Source of the DNA: Actinomycetota bacterium
GTDB taxonomy: Bacteria > Actinomycetota > Actinomycetes > Streptosporangiales > Streptosporangiaceae
Direction of reading: 5' to 3'
Assembly (NCBI GenBank): GCA_003168295.1
Contig: PMST01000496.1
Span: forward strand, 1 to 5,547
Length of the DNA: 5,547 nt
Below, piece after piece: positions 1 through 5,547 of the stretch (position 1 is the stretch's first letter; each line of letters opens with the position of its first letter). A model generated the notes under the pieces. The model ran no database searches. It was not told the DNA's origin and saw only the letters and a program-made list of their open reading frames with translations. The position numbers were made by a program, and so were the translations under genes.

Positions 1-374
1 GGGAAATGTCCACCTTCGGGGATCCGCTGATGGACCTGGCCCTGCTGCTCGCCTACTGGGAGCAGCCCGGCGACGTGCTCAGGCAGCGCGTCGACGTGGC
101 CAGGAACCTGACCGTCGCACCAGGTTTCTGGTCGCGCGACCAGCTACTGGGCGACTATCTCGCAGTCACCCGCGTACCTGATGAGCACCTGACCGCGTGC
201 CTGGGACTGACCTGCCTGAAGCTGGCCACCATCATGGAAGGCATCCACCACCGGCATCAAGCCGGGCAGGCCCTCGATGACCTGTCCGCCGGACTGGCGG
301 ACGCCGCGCCAGCTCTGCTCGAGATGGGCCTGCTGGTGGCGGCGGGCAAGGGGCTAGCCGGACTCGCTAGTTAA
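1..374 (+). CDS. APH-fold phosphotransferase, C-terminal part (5' end outside window)
   Basis: This is the C-terminal end of a kinase-like phosphotransferase of the APH (aminoglycoside/choline kinase) superfamily. The frame is open to the window edge: bases 1-5 are the tail of a probable Trp codon plus Glu, so the sequence reads W-E-M-S-T-F-G-D-P-L-M-D-L. This matches the family's 'DWE-x-x-x-x-GDP-x-x-D-L' metal-binding segment, with the Asp just off the edge. The ATG at 6 is therefore internal and not the start. The later stretch IMEGIHHRHQAGQA matches the C-terminal helix (EG-x-x-x-R-x-x-x-G) of the subfamily often found near acyl-CoA dehydrogenases in actinobacteria. The upstream catalytic loop (H-x-D-x-x-x-x-N) cannot be seen. 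The gene ends in TAA and is followed 43 bases later by a TetR gene on the same strand. The substrate is unknown; aminoglycoside resistance should not be assumed, because most such proteins are metabolic. Confidence 0.8.
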   Translation, partial: EMSTFGDPLMDLALLLAYWEQPGDVLRQRVDVARNLTVAPGFWSRDQLLGDYLAVTRVPDEHLTACLGLTCLKLATIMEGIHHRHQAGQALDDLSAGLADAAPALLEMGLLVAAGKGLAGLAS

Positions 375-379
375 TCTGC

Positions 380-389
380 GCCAGCTGGC
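380..389. promoter_or_regulatory. Intergenic 10-bp perfect palindrome, candidate operator
   Basis: GCCAGCTGGC is a perfect inverted repeat sitting 5 bases after the phosphotransferase stop and about 28 bases before the likely TetR start. TCT and AGA flank it on the two sides, offset by two bases, which extends the dyad imperfectly. TetR repressors usually bind palindromes next to their own genes, so this could be an autoregulatory operator. Short GC-rich palindromes also arise by chance, so the call is tentative. Confidence 0.25.
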
Positions 390-407
390 AGACGAGCACC
401 CAGAAGT

Positions 408-411
408 GAGG
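408..411 (+). promoter_or_regulatory. Ribosome binding site deciding the TetR start
   Basis: GAGG lies 6 bases before the ATG at 418. Neither the GTG at 406 nor the ATG at 454 has a comparable purine-rich site at proper spacing, so this supports 418 as the start. The motif overlaps the GTG at 406. Confidence 0.45.
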
Positions 412-417
412 CAGCAG

Positions 418-1047
418 ATGAGAGCCCCGCCCGTCACCTCGGCGCGCCGAGCGATGTCAACGGCGCAGCGCCGACATCAGATAGTCGAATCCGCCGCGAT
501 TCTGTTCGACGCCCAGGGTTACGGGAACACGAGCATGGAAGACGTCGCGCTCTCGGTCTCCATAGCGAAGCCCACGCTTTATCACTATTTCCGGAGCAAA
601 GAAGAGATCCTCCGGTCGATCCACGAGGAATTCATCCAGCTGCTCACCGAGAAATACCTGCAGCGGGTCAGCAGCGGCGCGGAACCAGATGAGCTGGTGC
701 TGGGCGCCATGAAGGACATACTGTCCCTCATGGTCACCCACCGTGGCTACGTCCGCGTCTTCTTTGAGCACCACCGGGAACTGCCGCCAGAGGCCAAGCG
801 CTACGTGACCGCGCAGCGTGACGCCTACGAGTCGCTCGTGCAATCAGCCATCAGCGCCGGCCAGGCCCGCGGGATTTTCGCCGATGACGCCGATACCAGG
901 CTGATCACGCTCGCCCTGTTCGGCATGTGCAACTGGGCATACCAGTGGTTCGACGCGCACGGGCGGTACACGGCAGACGAGATCGCGGAAACGTACTGGC
1001 GGCTTCTCCGCCACGGCATCCAGCCCCAGCCAGCCGCTGCGCACTAA
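418..1047 (+). CDS. TetR family transcriptional regulator (KstR2-like)
   Basis: A 209-residue one-component repressor of the TetR family. The N-terminal DNA-binding domain (about residues 17-63 from the 418 start) shows the family pattern: a helix with QIVESAAILFDAQGY, then a helix-turn-helix with TSMEDVALSVSIAKPTLYHYF, then the RSKEEIL linker. The C-terminal ligand domain ends with GMCNWAYQWFDAHGRY followed by ADEIAETYWRLLRHGI. This resembles KstR2 and other regulators that sense acyl-CoA thioesters (family knowledge). The ligand here is inferred, not shown. The start is ambiguous: GTG 406 has no ribosome binding site, ATG 418 has GAGG at 6 bases, and ATG 454 (giving MSTAQRRHQ) would match the usual family N terminus but lacks a site. 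It follows the phosphotransferase gene closely and converges on the catabolic operon with a 25-base gap. It may control that operon, its own gene, or the upstream + strand genes; nothing in the window decides this. Confidence 0.92.
   Translation: MRAPPVTSARRAMSTAQRRHQIVESAAILFDAQGYGNTSMEDVALSVSIAKPTLYHYFRSKEEILRSIHEEFIQLLTEKYLQRVSSGAEPDELVLGAMKDILSLMVTHRGYVRVFFEHHRELPPEAKRYVTAQRDAYESLVQSAISAGQARGIFADDADTRLITLALFGMCNWAYQWFDAHGRYTADEIAETYWRLLRHGIQPQPAAAH
438..451. promoter_or_regulatory. 14-bp perfect palindrome next to alternative TetR start, candidate operator
   Basis: CTCGGCGCGCCGAG is a perfect 14-base inverted repeat ending 2 bases before ATG 454. If translation starts at 454, the palindrome lies in the 5' leader exactly where an autoregulatory operator would sit. 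If it starts at 418, the palindrome is inside the N-terminal extension. It is wholly G+C apart from one A/T pair, so chance occurrence in GC-rich DNA is a real alternative. Confidence 0.25.
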
Positions 1048-1072
1048 TCCCCCTACGTGGACAAGCCTTGCA

Positions 1073-2215
1073 TTACTGCAGGTCGAAGTCGATTTGATGG
1101 ATCGTCCGGGATTTCGCCTCCGGCGCGAGGCTAACCCCGAGGCCAAGCCCAGAATTGGCAGTCAGCTCGCCGTTTACCACAACGGGGCCGCCCGAAAACG
1201 CGCCGTGCATCCACGGCACAATCTCTACCGCAGGGACGTTCACAGCATTACCCAGCAACGGCGCAGCGATCTCGCCAAAGGTGTGACACGTGACAGCCAT
1301 ACATGCGAGGTTGCACGCGTTCACGATGCTGTCGAATGCAGAAACTCCGCCCACCTTCTGCGGATTCACGGTGAGCACATCTGCAGCGCGCCGTTCGATG
1401 ATCTCGGCTAGCGTCGCCGTGTCGTAGTAGCTCTCGCCCGTGGCGATCGGAACGTCGACCCGATCGCGTAGCCAGGCGAGCCCGGCCAGGTCGTGCGCTG
1501 GGAGTGGCTCTTCGACCCAGACGAGGTCATAACGCCGCCAACGCTCAAGTAGCCGCGCCGCCGACTTCGCTGTCCACGTCTGGTTTGCATCAATGAGTAG
1601 CCGGCAGCCGTCGCCCGCAGCCTCGTGGGCTGCGGCAAGGCGCAATTCATCACGCTTCTCGTCGCCACCCACCTTGATTTTCACCAGGTGGTAGCCCTGC
1701 GCAAGCGCAGAACGCACATCCACCGCGACCTCGTAGGGCGAGCTCGAGACGGAGCCGCAGGTAACATAGGCAGGGTAGCATCGATCGGCGACCCGACCGA
1801 AATAGTTGCTCCAGTCCCGCTTGGCAGCTCGCACGATCAAGTCCCACAGGGCTGTCTCAATAGCTGCCGCACAAGAGATACCGATACCCGGGTAGCCGGT
1901 CAGCGAAAGCATCGTGCGCAGCGTGGCCCGCACTGAGGACGGCGCGGGCGTTGGCTTCGAACGAAAACACTTGGTAGTAAGCTGGGCCATCAGGTTCGCC
2001 ATCGGCAGTGCATGCTCAGCGTCGAAGGTAAAGCAAAAGCCAAGGCCCGACTCGTCCTCCGCAAACAATTCGCAGACGATATAAACGGTCTCGCTGATCT
2101 TGATCCAATCGATCGCGAACGGAGGCTCGCACGGCTGCCGGACGACACTCACACGCGCCGAAGATACGTCCACGAACTCCGGTTGCGTGAGCCGAGCCGG
2201 CCCGCTCTCGGTCAT
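1073..2215 (-). CDS. Mandelate racemase-type enolase superfamily enzyme (racemase/dehydratase-like), Asn in place of catalytic Asp
   Basis: A 380-residue protein with the enolase-superfamily layout: an N-terminal capping domain (about residues 13-135), then a modified TIM barrel. Members abstract a proton alpha to a carboxylate using Mg2+. Visible active-site residues are K179-x-K181 (VKIKV), metal ligands D209 (LLIDAN), E235 (WVEEP) and E261 (ATGES), H311 (TCHTFGE) and E331 (PAVEIVP). The spacings D209-E235-E261-284-H311-E331 (26, 26, 23, 27, 20) equal those I recall for Pseudomonas mandelate racemase (D195, E221, E247, D270, H297, E317). This places the protein in that subgroup. Residue 284, the Asp partner of the His, is Asn (VNPQKVGG; codon at 1364-1366), so the His-Asp dyad is incomplete. 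The Lys side is intact. Its ATG overlaps the TGA of the upstream dehydrogenase remnant (ATGA) and the ribosome site is weak, suggesting coupled translation. Spot counts give lower GC here (53-67% per 60 bases) than in the GMC gene (63-78%). The substrate is unknown; a sugar-acid or hydroxy-acid dehydratase or epimerase is possible. Confidence 0.88.
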   Translation of the reverse strand: MTESGPARLTQPEFVDVSSARVSVVRQPCEPPFAIDWIKISETVYIVCELFAEDESGLGFCFTFDAEHALPMANLMAQLTTKCFRSKPTPAPSSVRATLRTMLSLTGYPGIGISCAAAIETALWDLIVRAAKRDWSNYFGRVADRCYPAYVTCGSVSSSPYEVAVDVRSALAQGYHLVKIKVGGDEKRDELRLAAAHEAAGDGCRLLIDANQTWTAKSAARLLERWRRYDLVWVEEPLPAHDLAGLAWLRDRVDVPIATGESYYDTATLAEIIERRAADVLTVNPQKVGGVSAFDSIVNACNLACMAVTCHTFGEIAAPLLGNAVNVPAVEIVPWMHGAFSGGPVVVNGELTANSGLGLGVSLAPEAKSRTIHQIDFDLQ

Positions 2216-2385
2216 GTGGCGGCCCGCAGCTTTCCGGCTTGCTCGCCAGCTACAGATGACAGGGACCGCCGGGTGCCGACGAGTCCCAGTCGCGAGACAC
2301 CGAGTGCAGCGAGTTCACTCGGAAGTTGGTCGATCGCTCCGGTACCACAGGCGAACACTTGCCGGGGCTGGTCGTAACGGAACAT
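2212..2385 (-). pseudogene. N-terminal remnant of iron-containing alcohol dehydrogenase (maleylacetate reductase-like)
   Basis: A 57-codon frame starting at ATG 2385, 16 bases after the cycloisomerase stop, and ending in TGA. It reads MFRYDQPRQVFACGTGAIDQ, then LPSELAALGVSRLGLVGTRR. This matches the N-terminal Rossmann-like strand-turn-helix of group III iron-containing dehydrogenases, especially maleylacetate reductases (F-x-Y...V-x-F-G-x-G-a-l...L-P-x-E-L-x-x-L-G-x-x-R...). Those enzymes have about 350 residues. Everything after about residue 57 is missing, including the rest of the NAD(P)H domain and the C-terminal metal-binding domain, and I found no continuation in the other two frames past 2212. 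It is therefore most likely a non-functional remnant left by a deletion or insertion, still translated through to the ATGA overlap with the next gene. It may now act only as a coupling leader peptide. Assignment to the dehydrogenase family is fairly sure; the maleylacetate reductase subtype is less so. The frame extends further upstream, but that part only shadows the cycloisomerase gene. Confidence 0.6.
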
Positions 2386-2401
2386 GGTGGCTCGTCCCGT
2401 C

Positions 2402-3508
2402 TCAGCCGTCGGTGCGGAAGCGGGCGACCTGCTCCGCGTCCAGCGTGAATCCGAATCCGGGGCCGTCGGGGACCATGAGAACGCCATCCTTGACGACCGG
2501 AGGCTCGGCAAGCAGGTCTCCGCGTAGGTTGAGGAAGTAGCCCAGCTCGGTCGGGTTGACAGCAGTGGCCGGATCAGCGGCTGCAAATGCGGCGGAGATG
2601 AAGGTGCCGATACCGCTCTCCCCTTGGGTGCCGAGGATCAGCGGGGCGCCGACGGCGGCGCAAAACTCGCGGATGCGGATGGAGGCCCGGATACCGGTTC
2701 GGGGTGGTTTGACACTGATCATCGCGCAGCGTCGTGCAAGTACTTCGGTGACGACTTCGCGGACCGTCGTGCAGCTCTCGTCGCCGAGTATCGGGATGGG
2801 CGAGCGTGCCGCGACGTCGGCACGGCCGAGCACGTCTCCGATGGAACACGGCTCCTCGATCCAGGCCAGGTCGTATTCTGCGGTTCGGCGCAGGAATGAC
2901 AACGCGTCACGGGCGGTGTATCCAAGGTTTGCATCGACGTAGATGAGAGCTTCGGGCAGGTCGCCGCGCAGGGCGCGGACTATGCGGACGTCCTTCTCGA
3001 TATCCATCCCGACCTTGACTTTGAAGCTGCGGATACCGTAGTCAGCGACGAGCTGCGCGGCCTCGTTCCGGACCGTGTCCACCTCACCGAACCCGAGGCT
3101 CCCAGTGACGGTCATCGTGTCGGCGTAGCCGCCCAACAGGCGATGGCAGGACTGCCCAAGCGACTTGCCGATCGCGTCAAACATTGCGAGTTCAACAGCG
3201 CTGCGGGCGGTCACGTTTCCCACCAAGTGCCGTAGCCGCATGTCCAGCACCGCGGTGTCACGTACGTCCAATCCGATGGCTGCGGCGCTGATCTCGGTCA
3301 TGATGATGTGCTCGATCGAGACCGTAGTCTCGCCGTACACCATGAGACGGGGGATTACCTCAGCGACCCCAACGACCCCACCGGCCGTCTCCACCTCGAC
3401 GAGCACGTGCTCGGCGTGCGTCAGCCGACCCGTCGAGAACCTGACTTCGTGGGCGTACGGAATGCAGAACGGCGTAGTCCGGATGGCAGTGATTGTCGTT
3501 TCGGCCAT
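2402..3508 (-). CDS. Muconate cycloisomerase-type (MLE subgroup) enolase superfamily enzyme
   Basis: A 368-residue enzyme of the muconate lactonising subgroup of the enolase superfamily. The capping domain covers about residues 1-125 and the barrel follows. Active-site residues visible are K163-x-K165 (FKVKV), metal ligands D192 (YVDAN), E218 (WIEEP) and D243 (GDES), the opposing Lys K267 (SVKPPRTG), and E321 (NPTELGY). The spacings 26-25-24-54 from D192 to E321 equal those I recall for Pseudomonas putida muconate cycloisomerase (D198, E224, D249, K273, E327). The chemistry machinery is therefore complete. This subgroup also holds dipeptide epimerases, o-succinylbenzoate synthase/N-acylamino acid racemases and hydroxyproline betaine epimerase, so the substrate is not settled. 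The neighbouring maleylacetate-reductase-like remnant favours a ring-cleavage (muconate or substituted muconate) role. The start at ATG 3508 has a strong ribosome site. It is third in the leftward operon, 37 bases after the GMC gene. Confidence 0.88.
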   Translation of the reverse strand: MAETTITAIRTTPFCIPYAHEVRFSTGRLTHAEHVLVEVETAGGVVGVAEVIPRLMVYGETTVSIEHIIMTEISAAAIGLDVRDTAVLDMRLRHLVGNVTARSAVELAMFDAIGKSLGQSCHRLLGGYADTMTVTGSLGFGEVDTVRNEAAQLVADYGIRSFKVKVGMDIEKDVRIVRALRGDLPEALIYVDANLGYTARDALSFLRRTAEYDLAWIEEPCSIGDVLGRADVAARSPIPILGDESCTTVREVVTEVLARRCAMISVKPPRTGIRASIRIREFCAAVGAPLILGTQGESGIGTFISAAFAAADPATAVNPTELGYFLNLRGDLLAEPPVVKDGVLMVPDGPGFGFTLDAEQVARFRTDG

Positions 3509-3512
3509 CGGC

Positions 3513-3518
3513 CCTCCT
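3513..3518 (-). promoter_or_regulatory. Strong Shine-Dalgarno of the cycloisomerase-like gene
   Basis: AGGAGG read on the - strand, 4 bases before the ATG at 3508. It fixes the start and is the only full-consensus ribosome site in the operon; the GMC and racemase-like genes have weak sites and rely on stop-start overlaps. Confidence 0.75.
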
Positions 3519-3545
3519 ATCCAACGGCAACTGGTGAAGGTCGGC

Positions 3546-5168
3546 TCAGCCCTTGCGGATGAGGTCGGCTGCCCGCTCCGCGATCATGATGCTCGGGGCG
3601 TTGGTATTCCCGCTCGTCACCGTCGGCATGATCGACGCGTCGACCACCCGCAAGCCATCCACCCCTCGCACCCGAAGCTGGGGGTCGGTCACGGCCAGCT
3701 CGTCGACGCCCATCCGGCACGTCCCGGACGCGTGCGAACCCTTGACCGCGAAGGCCCGCAGGAACATCTCCCACTCGGTGTCGGTCTGGACATCCAGTCC
3801 GGGCGCCATCTCGGCGTCCACGACATCCCGCAGCTTGGGCGCCTCGAACACCCGCCGGGCCAAGCGGCACGCCTCGGTGAGCGCGGCCAAGTCCGCCGGG
3901 TCACCGAGCAGTTCGTGGCGGATGACCGGCTTGTCGCCCGGCTCGGCCGAGCGCAGCGATACCGTTCCCCGGCCGCGCGGATGCAGCACCGCAGGATAGA
4001 CCGAGACCGCCGAACCGCGATAGATCCGAGCCGCGTGTACGTCGTGCGCGAACTGGGTGGCGTCCCCTGAGGTGTGTGTCGTACCGGCGTCCACGGCAAA
4101 GCATGCGAACATCAGCTGGAACTCCGACCAGGTGGCCGACTCGCCGAAACGGTCGAACACGACGGCGTGACAGAACGGCGAGGTCAGCCCGCCACGGCGG
4201 CGAAGGATGAAGTCCAATCCGTGTCGGGCGGCCCGGACGGGAGTCAGATCGCGATTGAGGCTCGGTTCGGTGATGCGGTACTTGAGGATCGCGTATGGGT
4301 GCTCCATGAGATTCTCACCGACACCCGGCCGGTCGGCCACCACGTCGACACCCACCGCACGCAGCGCATCGGCCGGCCCGACCCCGGAAACCATCAGCAG
4401 CTTGGGCGATCCGATCGCGCCGGCGCAGACGAGGACCTCACGCTCGGCTTCTACGCGCGTCACCTTACCGACGCTCACGTACTCCACGCCGGTCGCCCGT
4501 CCGTCGGCGAACAGGATCCTGGTCACCTCGCTGCGCAGCCGGACAGTGAGATTCGGGCGACGGTGCGCGGGCCGCAGATAGGCGGTCGAGGTGCTGTCCC
4601 GCAACCCCCGCCGACCTGATGACTGAGCCCACGAGACGCCGGCCTGCTCCGCACCGTTGTAGTCGGCGTTGTAGGCAAATCCGGCCTGCTGCGCCGCCTC
4701 GACGAAACGCGCGCTGACCGGATGGGACAGGCGTAGCCCGGTCACGCCCTGGGGACCGTTCCCGCCGCGATACGAGTCAGGCCCACCCGAGTAGGTCTCG
4801 GACCGTTTGAAGTACGGCAGGACGCTGTCGAAGTCCCACCCGTCGCAGCCGTCCGCAGCCCAATGGTCGAAGTCACCGCGGCATCCCCGAACCCAGAGCA
4901 TGGCGTTGATAGAGCTGCCGCCCCCGATGACCTTGCCGGCGTTCCACACGTTCTTCACGCCGTTGCGCGAACCGTCCGGCTCGGCAAGGTAGCCCCAGTC
5001 GTACTTCGGACCGAGCAGCCGTAGCGCCGCCGGGACCCGCACCGGTATCGACCTGTCCGAGCCGCCGGCCTCGAGCAGCAGCACGCGTACGTGCGGATCC
5101 TCGCTCAGGCGGTTGGCCAGTACACATCCGGCCGCACCGCCGCCCAGGATGACGTAGTCCCAGCTCAT
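3546..5168 (-). CDS. FAD-dependent GMC family oxidoreductase (choline dehydrogenase-like)
   Basis: A complete 540-residue flavoprotein of the glucose-methanol-choline family, which oxidises primary or secondary alcohols to aldehydes or ketones. The N-terminal FAD-binding fold is clear: DYVILGGGAAGCVLANRLS (G9-x-G-x-x-G14), then the ADP-ribose acidic end LLEAG (31-35). GMC signature 1 is GKVIGGGSSINAM (78-90) and signature 2 is GAIGSPKLLMVSGVGP (250-265). The C-terminal catalytic part has H479 in SHASGTCRMG, then SGNTNAPSIMIAE (519-531) with N523 at the second active-site position, which in this family is His or Asn. There is no signal peptide, so it is cytoplasmic. The start is ATG 5168 (MSWDY), because the FAD motif begins there. 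An upstream in-frame extension to 5486 is only a shadow of the amidohydrolase gene. The ATG overlaps the amidohydrolase TGA (ATGA), implying coupled translation. Length is typical of bacterial members. The alcohol substrate is unknown. Confidence 0.93.
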   Translation of the reverse strand: MSWDYVILGGGAAGCVLANRLSEDPHVRVLLLEAGGSDRSIPVRVPAALRLLGPKYDWGYLAEPDGSRNGVKNVWNAGKVIGGGSSINAMLWVRGCRGDFDHWAADGCDGWDFDSVLPYFKRSETYSGGPDSYRGGNGPQGVTGLRLSHPVSARFVEAAQQAGFAYNADYNGAEQAGVSWAQSSGRRGLRDSTSTAYLRPAHRRPNLTVRLRSEVTRILFADGRATGVEYVSVGKVTRVEAEREVLVCAGAIGSPKLLMVSGVGPADALRAVGVDVVADRPGVGENLMEHPYAILKYRITEPSLNRDLTPVRAARHGLDFILRRRGGLTSPFCHAVVFDRFGESATWSEFQLMFACFAVDAGTTHTSGDATQFAHDVHAARIYRGSAVSVYPAVLHPRGRGTVSLRSAEPGDKPVIRHELLGDPADLAALTEACRLARRVFEAPKLRDVVDAEMAPGLDVQTDTEWEMFLRAFAVKGSHASGTCRMGVDELAVTDPQLRVRGVDGLRVVDASIMPTVTSGNTNAPSIMIAERAADLIRKG

Positions 5169-5547
5169 GGGGCGTCCAGACCCTTTGCGACGGCTCGCAG
5201 CCACGAACCGTCCAGTGCCGTCGGCGTGAGGACGAACCCATACACGTCGGTTGCGTTGCGCCAGCAGACCTTGTCGATCGTGTCCGGCGACAGCCCGGCG
5301 AACTGGCGGCGGAACGTCGCCTGGGTGTCGGGCCAGGACGAGTCGGCGTGCGGGTAGTCGCATTCGACCAGCACGCGGGCGGCGCCGATCGCGTCGAGCT
5401 GAGCGAATCCCGCCGTGTCGTCGAGCGCGCAGAACCAGAAGTTCCGCCGTAGCACATCCACCGGATGCAGGGGTTCCTCGATCCAACCGCCGGTGTACTC
5501 GCGGTACCGGAAGCAGTGGTTGATGCGGTCGGCGAGTGACGGGACCC
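5165..5547 (-). CDS. Amidohydrolase-2 family metal-dependent hydrolase/decarboxylase, C-terminal part (5' end outside window)
   Basis: The frame is open from the window edge to TGA at 5165 and gives the last 127 residues of an amidohydrolase-related (ACMSD-like) protein. Landmarks are RNFWFCALDD, then IGAARVLVECDYPHADSSWP, then LSPDTIDKVCWRNATDVYGF. The Asp in the DYPHADSSWP segment is the conserved metal-ligand or catalytic Asp at the end of the last barrel strand. The closing I-x-x-x-x-x-x-N-A-x-x-x-Y-x-F helix is typical of the family. Family members decarboxylate (for example aminocarboxymuconate semialdehyde or dihydroxybenzoates) or hydrolyse ring and lactone substrates. The N-terminal H-x-H motif lies outside the window, so the activity class cannot be decided. 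An internal GTG at 5461 could be mistaken for a start, but the matching family sequence continues upstream of it. It is the first visible gene of the leftward operon and overlaps the GMC start by ATGA. Confidence 0.85.
   Translation of the reverse strand, partial: VPSLADRINHCFRYREYTGGWIEEPLHPVDVLRRNFWFCALDDTAGFAQLDAIGAARVLVECDYPHADSSWPDTQATFRRQFAGLSPDTIDKVCWRNATDVYGFVLTPTALDGSWLRAVAKGLDAP

Noticed and set aside
6..374. Phosphotransferase fragment as a complete 122-residue protein starting at ATG 6
   Set aside because: The codon before is Glu and the preceding partial codon fits Trp, continuing the family's W-E-x-x-x-x-G-D-P motif upstream. The ATG is internal.
457..843. 128-codon - strand open frame opposite the TetR gene
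   Set aside because: The TetR frame has clear domain motifs; this one has none and is explained as its complement.
1066..1082. Possible terminator hairpin (CCTTGCA, TTAC loop, TGCAGG)
   Set aside because: Only six base pairs with a bulged T, overlapping the racemase-like stop codon, and no T-tract on either strand. Too weak to call.
2386..2586. Upstream extension of the dehydrogenase remnant frame
   Set aside because: It overlaps the C-terminal coding region of the cycloisomerase in another frame and has low-complexity Ser/Arg/Thr composition; family similarity starts at ATG 2385.
3165..4070. 301-codon + strand open frame
   Set aside because: It lies opposite the cycloisomerase and GMC genes, is Arg/His/Pro-rich and has no recognisable motif: an antisense shadow of GC-rich coding DNA.
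4074..4619. 181-codon + strand open frame
   Set aside because: It lies antisense within the GMC gene, with composition typical of a shadow frame and no family features.
5169..5486. In-frame N-terminal extension of the GMC oxidoreductase to a 646-residue protein
   Set aside because: The extra 106 residues are Arg/Gly/Ala-rich, match nothing expected and overlap the clearly recognisable amidohydrolase frame. The FAD motif begins right after ATG 5168.

Overview
The window is gene-dense, GC-rich DNA with actinobacterial character. I base this on GC-biased third codon positions, GTG/ATG start ambiguity, and a phosphotransferase-like gene followed by a KstR2-like TetR regulator. The genus cannot be fixed from the sequence alone. 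Every base except short junctions is covered by a gene, and there is no rRNA, tRNA, IS element or CRISPR array.

Left part, + strand: the C-terminal 124 residues of an APH-fold (aminoglycoside/choline kinase-like) phosphotransferase enter from the window edge and end at 374. A TetR-family regulator follows (about 418-1047). Two perfect palindromes lie in and around the intergenic gap and are candidate operators.

Right part, - strand, transcribed leftwards: five reading frames are packed like one operon. In order of transcription they are the C-terminal part of an amidohydrolase-2 family (ACMSD-like) enzyme (5165 to beyond 5547), a complete FAD-dependent GMC oxidoreductase (3546-5168), a muconate-cycloisomerase-type enolase-superfamily enzyme (2402-3508), a 57-codon remnant of an iron-containing alcohol dehydrogenase resembling maleylacetate reductase (2212-2385), and a mandelate-racemase-type enolase-superfamily enzyme (1073-2215). 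Two junctions are ATGA stop-start overlaps and the other gaps are 37 and 16 bases. The operon converges on the TetR gene with only 25 bases between them.

The gene mix suggests catabolism of an aromatic or other cyclic, hydroxylated carbon source: a decarboxylase/hydrolase, an alcohol oxidase/dehydrogenase, a lactonising or epimerising enzyme, and what was once a maleylacetate-reductase-like step. The substrate is not identifiable here. The two points most worth following are the mandelate-racemase-like enzyme, which keeps the spacing of the family's active-site residues almost exactly but has Asn where the catalytic Asp of the His-Asp dyad belongs, and the truncated dehydrogenase ORF whose stop overlaps that enzyme's start, which looks like a recombination scar inside the operon.
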